Source: Ciceribacter lividus (GTDB lineage: Bacteria > Pseudomonadota > Alphaproteobacteria > Rhizobiales > Rhizobiaceae). Taken from it: DNA of 64,000 bases. A program made the translations under genes and the position numbers. Below the pieces are notes generated by a model, which saw only the letters and a program-made list of their open reading frames with translations, ran no database searches and was not told where the DNA came from. Below, piece by piece: positions 1 through 9,297 of the stretch (positions are counted from its first letter, which is position 1; every line of letters begins with the position of its first letter). The stretch is taken from the NCBI RefSeq assembly GCF_003337715.1, contig NZ_QPIX01000001.1:550682-614681 (forward strand). The letters are read 5' to 3'.

Positions 1-708
1 CGGGGCGCGCAGATGAAGCTCGGCCGCGGGTCGGGCGTGTCGCCGGCTTCCGTGGTCAACCAGCTCGACCATATGGGGGTTCGCGCCGTTCCGATCATCG
101 TGCTGATGTCCTTCCTGATCGGCGCGATCATCGCCCAGCAGGGGGCCTTCCAGCTGCGCTACTTCGGGGCCGAAATCTTCGTGGTCGACCTCGTCGGCAT
201 CCTGCAGCTGCGCGAGATCGGCGTGTTGCTGACGGCGATCATGATCGCCGGTCGCTCGGGAAGCGCGATCACCGCCGAGATCGGCTCGATGAAGATGCGC
301 GAGGAGATCGACGCGCTGAAGGTCATCGGCCTCAATCCCGTGGGCGTCCTCGTCTTTCCGCGGCTGGTCGCGCTGGTCGTGGCGCTGCCGCTGCTCACGG
401 TCGTCGCCAATTTCGCGGCCCTTTACGGGGCGGCGTTGGTGGCATGGGCATATTCCGGGATCACCTTCGACGTGTTCACGACGCGCCTCAACCAGGCGAT
501 CGACTATTCGACCGTCGCCTCCGGCATGATCAAGGCACCCTTCATGGCGCTGATCATCGGAATTGTCTCGGCTGTCGAAGGCATGAAGGTCGGCGGAAGC
601 GCCGAGTCGCTCGGTCGCCACGTGACGACTTCAGTGGTGAAGTCGATCTTCGTCGTCATCCTCGTGGACGGGCTGTTCGCCATGTTCTACGCCGCGATCG
701 ACTTCTGA
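1..708 (+). CDS. mlaE: MlaE-family ABC transporter permease (5' end cut by window)
   Basis: Inner-membrane permease of an Mla-type (retrograde phospholipid) ABC transporter. The frame is open from base 1, and the first internal ATG at 13 is unlikely to be the real start, so about 235 C-terminal residues are visible. Long hydrophobic helices alternate with the conserved cytoplasmic stretch around [14 protein letters not shown], followed by [14 protein letters not shown], which is typical of MlaE/PqiA-neighbour permeases. The stop is followed after 11 bases by the ATPase gene, and an MCE-domain gene and a lipoprotein gene follow, which is the standard operon order. Rhizobial members often carry an extra N-terminal STAS-like region; that part would lie upstream of this window. 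Family assignment is firm; lipid direction and substrate are inferred from the family. Confidence 0.93.
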   Translation, partial: RGAQMKLGRGSGVSPASVVNQLDHMGVRAVPIIVLMSFLIGAIIAQQGAFQLRYFGAEIFVVDLVGILQLREIGVLLTAIMIAGRSGSAITAEIGSMKMREEIDALKVIGLNPVGVLVFPRLVALVVALPLLTVVANFAALYGAALVAWAYSGITFDVFTTRLNQAIDYSTVASGMIKAPFMALIIGIVSAVEGMKVGGSAESLGRHVTTSVVKSIFVVILVDGLFAMFYAAIDF

Positions 709-719
709 CGGAGGGCACG

Positions 720-1541
720 ATGAACGAAGCCTCCGCAGCACCGGTGACACAGGAGAGGGAAACGGTCCTGTCTGTTCGCGGCCTCACCGTCGCCTTCGGC
801 GACAAGGTCGTTCTCGACAACCTGGACCTCGACGTCTACCGCGGCGAAATCCTCGGCTTTGTCGGGGCCTCCGGCGCGGGCAAGTCGGTGCTGATGCGCA
901 CCGTCCTGCGTCTCCTGCCGCGGCGCGCCGGTACGATCCGCATTCTTGGCGCTGACTACGACAAGGTGAGCGAGGCGGAGCGGATGAACCTCGACACCCG
1001 TCTTGGCGTGCTGTTCCAGCATGGCGCGCTGTTTTCGGCGCTCACCGTCAAGGAGAACATCCAGCTTCCGATGCGGGAGTATCTCGACCTGCCGCAATGG
1101 CTGATGGACGAGCTTGCCTATCTGAAGATCAATCTGGTCGGCCTCGATCGGGATGCCGCCGACAAATATCCTTCCGAGCTTTCCGGTGGCATGACCAAGC
1201 GCGCGGCACTCGCACGTGCGCTTGCGCTCGATCCGGACCTCGTCTTCCTCGACGAGCCGACGTCGGGCCTTGATCCCATCGGTGCGGCCGAATTCGACGA
1301 GTTGATCGCCCGGCTTCGCGACACGCTGGGGCTCACGGTCTACATGGTGACGCACGATCTGGACAGCCTGTTTTCCGTCTGTGACCGCATCGCGGTACTC
1401 GGGCAGAAGCGGGTCTTGGTCGAAGGAACGTTAGACGATATGCTCGCCTGCGACGACGAATGGGTGAAGACCTATTTCAGGGGCAAGCGGGCTCGATCCA
1501 TACCACGGCCGGGACATTCCGGCGACAATCCGGTGAAGTGA
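720..1541 (+). CDS. mlaF: Mla-type ABC transporter ATP-binding protein
   Basis: Cytoplasmic ATPase (273 aa) powering the MlaE permease. Walker A GASGAGKS lies at residues 49-56, the Q-loop near FQHGALF, the ABC signature LSGGM at 154-158, Walker B LVFLDEP near 174-180 with TSGLDP after it, and the H-loop at THDL. The open frame extends further upstream, but ATG 720 is preceded by GGAGGG (710-715) and begins just after the permease stop, so it is the natural start. The C-terminal tail of about 20 residues is basic and proline-containing and is not part of the nucleotide-binding fold. Substrate (phospholipid) is inferred from the MlaE and MCE neighbours. Confidence 0.95.
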   Translation: MNEASAAPVTQERETVLSVRGLTVAFGDKVVLDNLDLDVYRGEILGFVGASGAGKSVLMRTVLRLLPRRAGTIRILGADYDKVSEAERMNLDTRLGVLFQHGALFSALTVKENIQLPMREYLDLPQWLMDELAYLKINLVGLDRDAADKYPSELSGGMTKRAALARALALDPDLVFLDEPTSGLDPIGAAEFDELIARLRDTLGLTVYMVTHDLDSLFSVCDRIAVLGQKRVLVEGTLDDMLACDDEWVKTYFRGKRARSIPRPGHSGDNPVK

Positions 1542-1550
1542 CAGGTCTCC

Positions 1551-2921
1551 ATGGAAACCAGAGCCAATTACGCAATCGTCGGTTTTTTCACGGTTTTCGT
1601 CATCGCTGCCGCATTCGGATTCGTCTACTGGATGGCCGAGTACGGCAGGGGCGGCCCCGTGGCCGCGCTGACCATCAAGATACCGGGCTCCGCCAACGGC
1701 CTGAGCATCGGCTCGCCGGTGCGCTTCAACGGCATTGCCGTCGGTACGGTGCGCAGCCTCTTCATCGACAAGGACGACCCGACGTTCTCGATCGCCAACA
1801 CCGAGGTCCAGGCGGACGCGCCGGTCACCCAGTCGACCAAGGCTGTTCTCGAGATCCAGGGCCTGACCGGGGCTGCCTATATCGAACTCTCCGGGACCGC
1901 AGCGGGCGGCGAGAACATTCTGCAGCGCGAGCTTTCGACCGGCGAGCCGGCGGTGCTGGTTGCCGAGCAGTCGAGCGTCACCAACCTGCTTTCGACCGCT
2001 GACAAGATTTTGCAGCGCGCGGACGACGCAATCGGCCAGTTCCAGGGCTTCGTCAACGATGCACGCGGGCCGCTCACCAACACGATCAAGAATGCCGAGA
2101 TCTTTTCGAAGTCGCTCGCCGACAATGCTGACGGCATCGACAAGTTCCTCAAGAGCGTCGGTGATCTCTCCGACTCGGTATCCAGCCTCTCCGGCCGGCT
2201 TGATTCGACTCTGTCGGCTGCGGAAGACCTCTTCCGGGCCCTGAACTCGGAGAAGATCGACACGATTCTTGCCAATACCGAAAAGTTCACCGGCAGCCTC
2301 GCCGAGACATCCGACAAGATCGGTCCCGCGATCGACAGCTTCAAGGAGACTGCCGATACCTTCCAGAAGTTCGGGGTGTCCGCCGGGGAGACGCTCGCCC
2401 AGGTGCGCGAACTCGTTGCCGCGGTCGACCGGCAGAAGGTCTCCAAGGTGGTCGACGACGTATCGGTCGCCTCCGCGGACGCCCGTGCGGCCATTGCCAA
2501 CTTCCAGCAGTTCAGCGAGAAGATCACCGCGCGCCAGGAGGATATCGACCAGGCGATCACCGATTTCACGCAGCTTGGAAACAAGCTCAACAACGCCTCC
2601 GACCAGCTCGACGGCATCCTCAAGAAGGTCGATGCCTTCCTCGGCTCGGGCGAAGCCGACTCGTTGAGCGTCGAGGCGCGCAAGACGCTGGTCTCCATCC
2701 GCAATGCGGCGGACAATCTGAATGCCCGGATCGGGCCGATCGCCGACAATTTCGCGCGCTTCTCGAACACCGGACTTCGCGACATCCAGGCGCTCGTCGA
2801 CGATACGCGCCAGACGGTCCGCGGGCTCGACGACGCAATCAGCAATTTCGACAAGAACCCGCAGAGGTTGCTTTTCGGCGGGGAAACGGTCAAGCAATAC
2901 GACGGACGGACTCGGCGCTGA
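1551..2921 (+). CDS. mlaD: MlaD-like MCE domain protein
   Basis: Periplasmic lipid-binding component (456 aa). Residues about 7-28 form one membrane anchor (hydrophobic run around YAIVGFFTVFVIAAAFGFVY), followed by an MCE domain at about 38-120 with the typical GSANGLSIGSPVRFNGIAVG core. The remaining 300 residues are polar, heptad-like and rich in Ala, Asp, Ser and Leu, predicting a long coiled coil, perhaps a periplasmic stalk or tunnel. This is much longer than E. coli MlaD (about 180 aa) and resembles the long MCE proteins of alphaproteobacteria. It begins 9 bases after the ATPase stop. Family is certain; the stalk role is inferred. Confidence 0.93.
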   Translation: METRANYAIVGFFTVFVIAAAFGFVYWMAEYGRGGPVAALTIKIPGSANGLSIGSPVRFNGIAVGTVRSLFIDKDDPTFSIANTEVQADAPVTQSTKAVLEIQGLTGAAYIELSGTAAGGENILQRELSTGEPAVLVAEQSSVTNLLSTADKILQRADDAIGQFQGFVNDARGPLTNTIKNAEIFSKSLADNADGIDKFLKSVGDLSDSVSSLSGRLDSTLSAAEDLFRALNSEKIDTILANTEKFTGSLAETSDKIGPAIDSFKETADTFQKFGVSAGETLAQVRELVAAVDRQKVSKVVDDVSVASADARAAIANFQQFSEKITARQEDIDQAITDFTQLGNKLNNASDQLDGILKKVDAFLGSGEADSLSVEARKTLVSIRNAADNLNARIGPIADNFARFSNTGLRDIQALVDDTRQTVRGLDDAISNFDKNPQRLLFGGETVKQYDGRTRR

Positions 2922-2952
2922 CGGTTCGAAGGCCGGAAGGGACAAGGTGGGC

Positions 2953-3573
2953 ATGGGAGAATCGGAATTCGATTTGCGCAGGCGGCGCCTTCTACGGGGC
3001 GCGGTGGTTCTGCCTCTGGTGGCTGCGGGGCTTGCCGGCTGCGGAACCGCGCCGGCGAAGAACGACACGTTCGACCTGTCGGTGGCGGCGACCGTCGAGA
3101 CCAGGGCTCAGGCGAAGAAGCGACAGATTCTGATTGCCGATCCCTCCGCGCTGAAGGCGCTGGACAGCGATCAGATCATGGTTCGCGTCTCGGCTTCCGA
3201 GATCCAGTATCTGGCGAAATCGCAGTGGAGCGACCGCCTTCCGCGCATGGTGCAGTCAAAGCTCGTCGAGGCGTTCGAAAACACCGGCCGGATCGGCGGC
3301 GTCGGCAAACCGGGGCAGGGGCTGGCGATCGACTATCAGCTCGTCACGGACATCCGCGCCTTCGAGATCGACACCACGGGCAGCGACCGCGCCGTCGTCG
3401 AGATATCCCTGAAGCTGGTTAACGACCGCAACGGCACTGTGAAGGCCCAGAAGGTGTTCTCCGCAAGCGTGCCTGCGGCGGGCGTGTCGAGCCCGTCCTA
3501 TGTCCGCGCTCTCGACCGTGCCTTTGCGCAGGTCACGGGCGAGATGGTCGCCTGGACGCTGGCACGGCTCTGA
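2953..3573 (+). CDS. ABC transport auxiliary lipoprotein (PqiC/ABC_trans_aux-like)
   Basis: Predicted outer-membrane-facing lipoprotein of 206 aa that completes the Mla/MCE operon. The N-terminus has twin-arginine-like basic residues (RRRRLLRG), a hydrophobic stretch and a lipobox ending in LAGC, so the mature protein would start at Cys about 32. The body has the alternating strand pattern of the auxiliary family (ABC_trans_aux/PqiC), including QYLAKSQWSDRLPRMVQ and a FEnTGRIGGVG-like turn. ATG 2953 is chosen because it places the signal sequence at the N-terminus; GTG 2947 in the same frame is an alternative. It lies 31 bases after the MCE gene, and a strong terminator follows. Role is inferred from operon context. 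Confidence 0.88.
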   Translation: MGESEFDLRRRRLLRGAVVLPLVAAGLAGCGTAPAKNDTFDLSVAATVETRAQAKKRQILIADPSALKALDSDQIMVRVSASEIQYLAKSQWSDRLPRMVQSKLVEAFENTGRIGGVGKPGQGLAIDYQLVTDIRAFEIDTTGSDRAVVEISLKLVNDRNGTVKAQKVFSASVPAAGVSSPSYVRALDRAFAQVTGEMVAWTLARL

Positions 3574-3596
3574 CATTCTTCCGCTCGTCGGAAATG

Positions 3597-3639
3597 AAAA
3601 AGCCCCGGAATGGCGCTCACCATTCCGGGGCTTTCGTTT
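3597..3639. terminator. Bidirectional terminator between Mla operon and GPR-like gene
   Basis: A perfect 13-bp stem (3601-3613 with 3620-3632) and a 6-base loop, flanked by AAAA on the left and TTTCGTTT on the right. It sits between convergent genes and can serve both strands. Confidence 0.9.
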
Positions 3640-3657
3640 GTCGCGTTCTCGTGCCGC

Positions 3658-6600
3658 TCAGCCGAAGCGACCGGCGGCGTGGGCGAGCATCGTGTAGACC
3701 TTGCCCGTATCCGAGGTCAGGTAGGACTGGGTGACCGTCTTGTCCCGGTCGGTGCGGGCGACGTCTGCGAGCAGCTTCTCGAAGTCGGCGATGTAGCGGT
3801 CGACGGCGACGCGGAATTCCGGCTCGCGGTCGTACTTGCGCTTGATCTCGTCGAAGGTCTGCTGGCCCTTCAGCGTGTAGAGCCGCCGGGTGAAGACGTC
3901 GCGCTCGCCGCGCTGATAGCGCCGCCACAGCTCGACCGAGGCGTCGTGGTCGATGGCGCGGGCGATATCGACCGAAAGCGAGTTCAGCGATTCCACCATG
4001 TGGCGCGGGTTGCGGCCGTCTGTCGCGCGCGGTGCCGCCGCCGGCTCGGAGGCCTTCGGCGGGACGCCGCGGCTCTGCAGCCCGCTCGGCTCCTGCTCCT
4101 CACGGGAAGCACCGCGCAGCAGGTCGCTGATCCAGCCTCCGGTCTCCTGCCTCGCCGGCGTCGTCGAGGCGACGGGCTTTTGCTCCAGCCCGAAGCTGCC
4201 GCGAAGGGCAGGGGCTTCGACCGGGCGCTGCGGCACCGGCTGCGGCCCGGGAATGACGGCAGGCGTCGCTGCGGGGGCGGCGGCCTTCCGCGGCGGCTCG
4301 GACGGACGCGTCTCCACGGCCTTGCGCGCGACGGGTTCGGCGATCTCGAGCTGCTGGGTGGACCGGCCGACGAGCTGCGAAATGTCCTGCAGCGCCTTGA
4401 TCTGTTCGGCCACCGCCCGGCGCATCGCAGCCGCGCTCTCCTTGGCTTCTTCCGGAAGATCGAAGGCGCCGCGCTTCAGTTCGCCGCGGGTCGCATCGAG
4501 TTCCTTGCGGATGTCCTGGGCCGATCGGCGGATCTCGTCGGTGGCGCCGGAGAAGCGGGTAACCGCCTCCTCGACGGCCTGGCGCATGACCTCCCGCAGG
4601 TGGTTCGCGGCACCATCCGACTTGCGGCCGGCTTCGCCGAGCAGCCGTTCTACGTCACCGAGCGAGGCGGAGAGCCCGCCACGCAGGCGGTCGGCCAGCT
4701 CGCCGGAGCGCTGTTCGGCTTCCGAGAGCGTCTTCTCGATCGACTTGTTGGCTTCCTCGCCGGCCGAGAGCAACGCGTCGCGCATGTTGGTAGCTGTCGA
4801 CTGGGCCTGCTTCTCGGTGTCGGACAGGATCTTGCCGATATCGGCGAAGGAGGACTGGATGCTCTGGCGCAGGTTGCCTGCAACCTGACCGGAACGCTGT
4901 TCGGCGCGTTCGAAGGCGGATTCGACCATGGAGCCGAGGCCGTGCATCGTCGTCTCGATCTCTTCCGAACGCTTGACGAGACCGACCGCGAGGTCGCGCA
5001 GCGCCTGCTGGCGTTCCTCCAGCGTACCGACGAGGTTCGACTGCGCAGCACCGAGAAGCTCGGAGGCTTGGCTCAGCACCCTCGAGTGTTCGCCGAAGCG
5101 GCCGACGATCGAGGAAACCTGAGAGAGCGTCTGGTCGGAGACGGAGGCGAGCTTTTCGAGCTTGCCTTCGAGCAGCCGGCCCGACGTCTGCAGGAGGTCG
5201 GCGGCTTGCGCGGTCGTGTCGATGAAGCGCGCGGTCGTCTGGCCGAAGCGCTCGTCGGCGGCGGCGATGTTCGACGCTGCCTGTTCGACCATTTCGGTGA
5301 GCCCGGAGTTGCTCTCGGCAAGCCGGTCGATGAGCGTGCCGGCCTTTTCGGCAAGGCTTGCCTCCACGGCGCCGAGTGTCTGGGCGGCAAGCTCCGCGCG
5401 CTCGGTCAGGGCATTGAGCACGACGCCGTTTTCCGCGCGCAGCCGTTCCGCGCTTTCGCGGGCGGCCTCGGTGATCCGCTCGGCGGCGGCGCGTCCGGTC
5501 TCGGCATAGTCGGCGATGACGGGCAGGGCCTTCTCGTCGATGATGCGAGACAGCTCTGCAGAGCGGCCGGCGAGCATCGAGTTCAGTTCGCGGGTCCGCT
5601 CGTCGAGGACGGTGCGGATCGAGTTGCCGCGTGCTTCCAGCGCCTTCTCGACGGAATCCATCGTGGTCGCGAGTTCTTCGGTGTTGCCGGCGAGGGCTTC
5701 ACGGATGGCGGCAGCGCGCGCTTCGAGCGTGCTGCCCGCATCGGCGAGCGTATCGGCAAGCGAGGCGATCCGCGTGTCGACGATCGCCTCGGCTTCCGCG
5801 ATCTTGCCGGCGATCGCATCGCCTGCCTCGGAGAACGTGCGGGCGACCGACGCGGCCTGTCCGGCGAGGCGGTTCTGGGTTTCCTCGATACGGTTCGCGA
5901 GGTCTTCCGAGCGTTCTTCGACGGCACGGCTGAACTCGGCGCTGCGGGCGCCGATCGTGTCGGCGAAGTCGGCGCCGGAGCGGTTGAGGAGCTCGACGGA
6001 GCGCATGGCTTCGGTGTCGAGGGCCTGTGCGGCCTCCCCGACGGCGCTGCGCAGGGCGGCGGCAAGGCCGGCCGCCTTGCCTTCGATCGTCCGGTTGACA
6101 GCATCGAGACCGATGTTCAGGGCGCGGTCCATGGTCGACAGGCGGTCGTCGATGACCGCGGTACGGCTGTCGAAGGATTCCGCGACGCGGTTCGTGCCTT
6201 CCTCCAGCACGCGCGATACGCGCTCCGCGGCCTGCGAACCGACCCGCTCCATGTCCTCGATCTTTTCCGAGAGCTGCGCAGCGAACTTCTCGCCGGCATC
6301 GCCCACGCGGCTGTCGACGCCGTCGAGGCCGTCACGGATGCGATCCTCCAGCGTGCCGAGGCTGGTCTCGATCTTGCTGCTGGTCTCGTCCAGGCGGGCG
6401 GTCATGCCACCGACCGAGCGTTCGACGCGATCGGAGAAGTCGGCAGCCGTCCTGGTGATCTCGCCGGCGGCTTCGCTGAACTGGCCCGCGATCGACCCCG
6501 CTGTCCCGCGGAGCCGCTCTTCGAGAGCCTTGCCGCTTTCGTCGATGGTGCGGCGCAGGGATGCTTCCTGCTCCTCCAGCGACATTTCGAGCATGCCGGT

Positions 6601-9297
6601 GCTCGCCGCGATGGATGCGCCGAAGGACGTGCCCTGTTCGACGAGCGTGTTCTCGATCTGCTCGCGGGCTTCCCGCAGGGTGAGGCTGATCGAATTGGTG
6701 CGGTCCTCGAGGGTCGCGCGAATGCGATCGTGGTTCTCGCCGAGCGCATTGTCGAGGCGTGCCACACCAGTGACAACACTGTCGGAGATACGGGTGGCGC
6801 CATCTTCGATCGCGCGTTCAACGCGGCTGCTGCTGCCGCCGAGGGTGGAGGCGAGGTGCTCGGCATGGCGGAGGAGGGATTCGTCGAGCCGCTGCTGGTT
6901 GTCCGCGTAGGCGCTGCGGATCGCCTCTGCCTTGTCGGCGAAGGTCGCCTCGATCTGCCGGTCGGCATCGGCCACCGCTTCGGTGATCGCGGCCGCCCTG
7001 CGGTCGAGAACGCTCGACAGGCGATCTTCCGTGCCCGAGATGGCGTCGACGATGGCATCCGCGCGACCGGAGAGGGTCTGGTCGAGCCGCAGACGACCTT
7101 CCGAAAGGGCGGCTGCGATCTGGTGCGTCTTGTCTTCGATCGTGGAGGCGAGGCGGCTTTCGGTGCCGGAGATCGCATCGACGAGGGCTTCGGCGCGTCC
7201 GTCGAGTGTCTGATCCAAGCGCTGCTGGCCTTCTGAAAGAGCGGCGGCGATCTGATGGGTCTTGTCCTCGAGCGTCGAAGCGAGGCGGTTCTCGGTGCCG
7301 GAAATCGCACTCATCAATGCTTCGGCGCGACCGTCGAGAACCTGATCGAGGCGCTGCTGACCTTCCGAAAGAACCTCGGCGATCTCGCGGCCACGGTTTT
7401 CCAGCGTTTCGGCGAAGCGATCCTGGTTGCCGGCGAGTGCGTTGATGACGGATTCGGCGCGGCTCGAAAGCGTGTCCTCGAAACGAGTCTGGTTGGAGGC
7501 GAGGGCGTTGTAAAGTGCGCCGCTGCGCTCCTCCATGATCGCGTCGATCCGGCTCTGCGCGGCCTTCAGCGTCTCGTCGAGCGCCTGGGCCTTGCTGGCC
7601 AACGCATCGGCGATTTCCTTGGCGCGACCGGCGAGGGCGTCGTCCATCAGTTCCTGGCCGGTGCCGATTGCCGTCGCGAGCGCGAAGGACTGATCCGTCA
7701 GGGTGGAGCCGAGGCGCTCGATGCTGGAGTTGAGAATGCCGTCGATCGCGTCGGTGCCGCCGCTGACGGTCTCGTTGATCCGGGCGAGGCTCTCCATGAG
7801 CTTGCTGTCAAGGCTGCCGGCGCGCTGGTCGAAGGCGCTTGCAAACTCCGCGACGCGCTCGTCGAAGGCCGCGTTGATCTGGCCGACGGTCGCCTGGAGG
7901 CGGTCCTCGAACAGGCCCGAACGCAGGTCGAGGTCGACGATCGCGTCGTCGGCGCTGGACTGCAGGCTCCGGCGGAAGTTCGCGCCCTTTTCGTCGAGGG
8001 TGGTGTTGAGCTTGCCGAGAACGTCGTCGAGCGAGCTGGTGATGCCGCGCTCGCCGCTCGTCAGGCTCTCGGCGATCTCGCGGGTGCGCTCGACGAGCGT
8101 TTCGTTGAGCTGGCGGGCTCGTTCGTTGAGGGCGGCGTTCAGCTTCTCGGTGTTGGTGTCGAGCGACGAGGCACGAGTCTCGAATTCGCCGAGCAGGTCC
8201 TGGCCGCGCTGCGCGAGCGTGCTGGTCAATTGCTGCAGGCGCGTGTCGAATTCGCTGGCGAGCGAAATGCCGGAGGCCGACAGCGTCTGCACGAGGTTTT
8301 CGGTCTTGTTCGAAAGGAGCGTGCCCAACGACGTTGCCGCCGCGTCGGACTTCTCCATCAGCGCTGCCGCGCGCGTGTCGATCAGGGAGGCGAAGGCCTC
8401 GCCGGAGGTCGCAAGACGGACGGAGATCTCCTCGGTCGCCAGCGAAAGCTCTTCCTTCAGCTGTTCGTGAGCGCCGACGATCGAGCTGCGGATGCGCTCG
8501 GCGTGGTTGACGATCGCATCGCGCTCGGCGCTCAGTTCCTGGACGAGGCCGCGTACCCGCAATTCGTTGTCGGTATAGCTGCGCTCGAGTGCCGTCACTT
8601 CGGAGTGGACGAGGGTTTCGAGTTCGGTCGCCCGTGCGATCGTGCGTTCGATGCCCTCGTTCATCGCCGAGACTTCCCGGCGAACAGCCTGGCCGACGGT
8701 CATGATGCGCTCGGAGGCGATCGTCTCCGGCTCGGAAAGACGAAGGGCGACTTCGGCCATCGACCGGGCGACGTTGCGCAGGTCACGGGCGCGCGCCATC
8801 ATGATCGAGAAGGCGAAGATCAGCAGAACGGGGATGACCGTGCCGAGGAAAATGGCGACGAGACCGGGAACCGCCGTCGTGCCGGGGGCGCCGGATGTAT
8901 CCCAGAGCTGGTCGCCATAGAGAAGTTGTGCCAGCCCGAGCGCACAGACGACCCAGAGGATCGAGACGATCGCGGCATTGCGCAGCGCCGAGCGCATCGA
9001 AGCGCCTTCGAGCGACTTCATGATCATGGCAGGGCTGCGGCGCGAAGCGTCGTTGGCCGGTTCGAACACCGGCGACTTCGGCGCGGTTTCCGAACCGAAT
9101 TCCGCGGAGCGGGTCGCCTTCCTGGCGGGGGCGGGGCGTTGCTGGGTCTTGCCGGACACTTTGCTCTCCCGAGCGTCAGGCTTCTTTGCAAGCTGCGGCG
9201 CCGAGGTCTCTTCCTCGTCGAAATCGATCCGCAATGCCGCTTCGAGAGCCTGGAAGGCGCTTTCGTCAATCGACTCGTTGGTCTTCTTGTTCGCCAT
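3658..9297 (-). CDS. Giant membrane-anchored coiled-coil protein, growth pole ring (GPR/RgsE) type
   Basis: The protein is 1,879 aa. The first 100 residues are polar; two hydrophobic segments (about 107-127 and 143-166) anchor it; the next 1,400 or so residues are apolipoprotein-like amphipathic helix built on 11-residue periodicity; the last 110 residues form a separate conserved domain ending with DTGKVYTMLAHAAGRFG. Three successive 44-residue repeats are nearly identical. This architecture (apolipoprotein-like, about 2,000 aa, N-terminal membrane anchor) is that of Agrobacterium GPR and Sinorhizobium RgsE, which form a ring at the growing pole and are needed for unipolar growth. The start is ATG 9297 (MANKKTNES), with GAGG about 10 bases upstream; the open frame runs on to 9576 without a better start. 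Identity with GPR is from architecture, not from an alignment. Older annotations call such proteins kinesin-like. Confidence 0.82.
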   Translation of the reverse strand: MANKKTNESIDESAFQALEAALRIDFDEEETSAPQLAKKPDARESKVSGKTQQRPAPARKATRSAEFGSETAPKSPVFEPANDASRRSPAMIMKSLEGASMRSALRNAAIVSILWVVCALGLAQLLYGDQLWDTSGAPGTTAVPGLVAIFLGTVIPVLLIFAFSIMMARARDLRNVARSMAEVALRLSEPETIASERIMTVGQAVRREVSAMNEGIERTIARATELETLVHSEVTALERSYTDNELRVRGLVQELSAERDAIVNHAERIRSSIVGAHEQLKEELSLATEEISVRLATSGEAFASLIDTRAAALMEKSDAAATSLGTLLSNKTENLVQTLSASGISLASEFDTRLQQLTSTLAQRGQDLLGEFETRASSLDTNTEKLNAALNERARQLNETLVERTREIAESLTSGERGITSSLDDVLGKLNTTLDEKGANFRRSLQSSADDAIVDLDLRSGLFEDRLQATVGQINAAFDERVAEFASAFDQRAGSLDSKLMESLARINETVSGGTDAIDGILNSSIERLGSTLTDQSFALATAIGTGQELMDDALAGRAKEIADALASKAQALDETLKAAQSRIDAIMEERSGALYNALASNQTRFEDTLSSRAESVINALAGNQDRFAETLENRGREIAEVLSEGQQRLDQVLDGRAEALMSAISGTENRLASTLEDKTHQIAAALSEGQQRLDQTLDGRAEALVDAISGTESRLASTIEDKTHQIAAALSEGRLRLDQTLSGRADAIVDAISGTEDRLSSVLDRRAAAITEAVADADRQIEATFADKAEAIRSAYADNQQRLDESLLRHAEHLASTLGGSSSRVERAIEDGATRISDSVVTGVARLDNALGENHDRIRATLEDRTNSISLTLREAREQIENTLVEQGTSFGASIAASTGMLEMSLEEQEASLRRTIDESGKALEERLRGTAGSIAGQFSEAAGEITRTAADFSDRVERSVGGMTARLDETSSKIETSLGTLEDRIRDGLDGVDSRVGDAGEKFAAQLSEKIEDMERVGSQAAERVSRVLEEGTNRVAESFDSRTAVIDDRLSTMDRALNIGLDAVNRTIEGKAAGLAAALRSAVGEAAQALDTEAMRSVELLNRSGADFADTIGARSAEFSRAVEERSEDLANRIEETQNRLAGQAASVARTFSEAGDAIAGKIAEAEAIVDTRIASLADTLADAGSTLEARAAAIREALAGNTEELATTMDSVEKALEARGNSIRTVLDERTRELNSMLAGRSAELSRIIDEKALPVIADYAETGRAAAERITEAARESAERLRAENGVVLNALTERAELAAQTLGAVEASLAEKAGTLIDRLAESNSGLTEMVEQAASNIAAADERFGQTTARFIDTTAQAADLLQTSGRLLEGKLEKLASVSDQTLSQVSSIVGRFGEHSRVLSQASELLGAAQSNLVGTLEERQQALRDLAVGLVKRSEEIETTMHGLGSMVESAFERAEQRSGQVAGNLRQSIQSSFADIGKILSDTEKQAQSTATNMRDALLSAGEEANKSIEKTLSEAEQRSGELADRLRGGLSASLGDVERLLGEAGRKSDGAANHLREVMRQAVEEAVTRFSGATDEIRRSAQDIRKELDATRGELKRGAFDLPEEAKESAAAMRRAVAEQIKALQDISQLVGRSTQQLEIAEPVARKAVETRPSEPPRKAAAPAATPAVIPGPQPVPQRPVEAPALRGSFGLEQKPVASTTPARQETGGWISDLLRGASREEQEPSGLQSRGVPPKASEPAAAPRATDGRNPRHMVESLNSLSVDIARAIDHDASVELWRRYQRGERDVFTRRLYTLKGQQTFDEIKRKYDREPEFRVAVDRYIADFEKLLADVARTDRDKTVTQSYLTSDTGKVYTMLAHAAGRFG
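6976..7371 (-). repeat. Three tandem 132-bp (44-codon) repeats inside the GPR-like gene
   Basis: Units begin at 7371, 7239 and 7107 (each starting LSEG) and encode LSEGQQRLDQ, then LDGRAEAL, AISGTE, RLAST and EDKTHQIAAA. The first two units are almost identical; the third has drifted in its second half. 44 residues are four 11-residue turns of amphipathic helix. Confidence 0.9.

Noticed and set aside
1431-3068. 545-codon minus-strand frame opposite the MCE gene
   Set aside because: Shadow of mlaD and the lipoprotein gene; arginine-rich with no domain.
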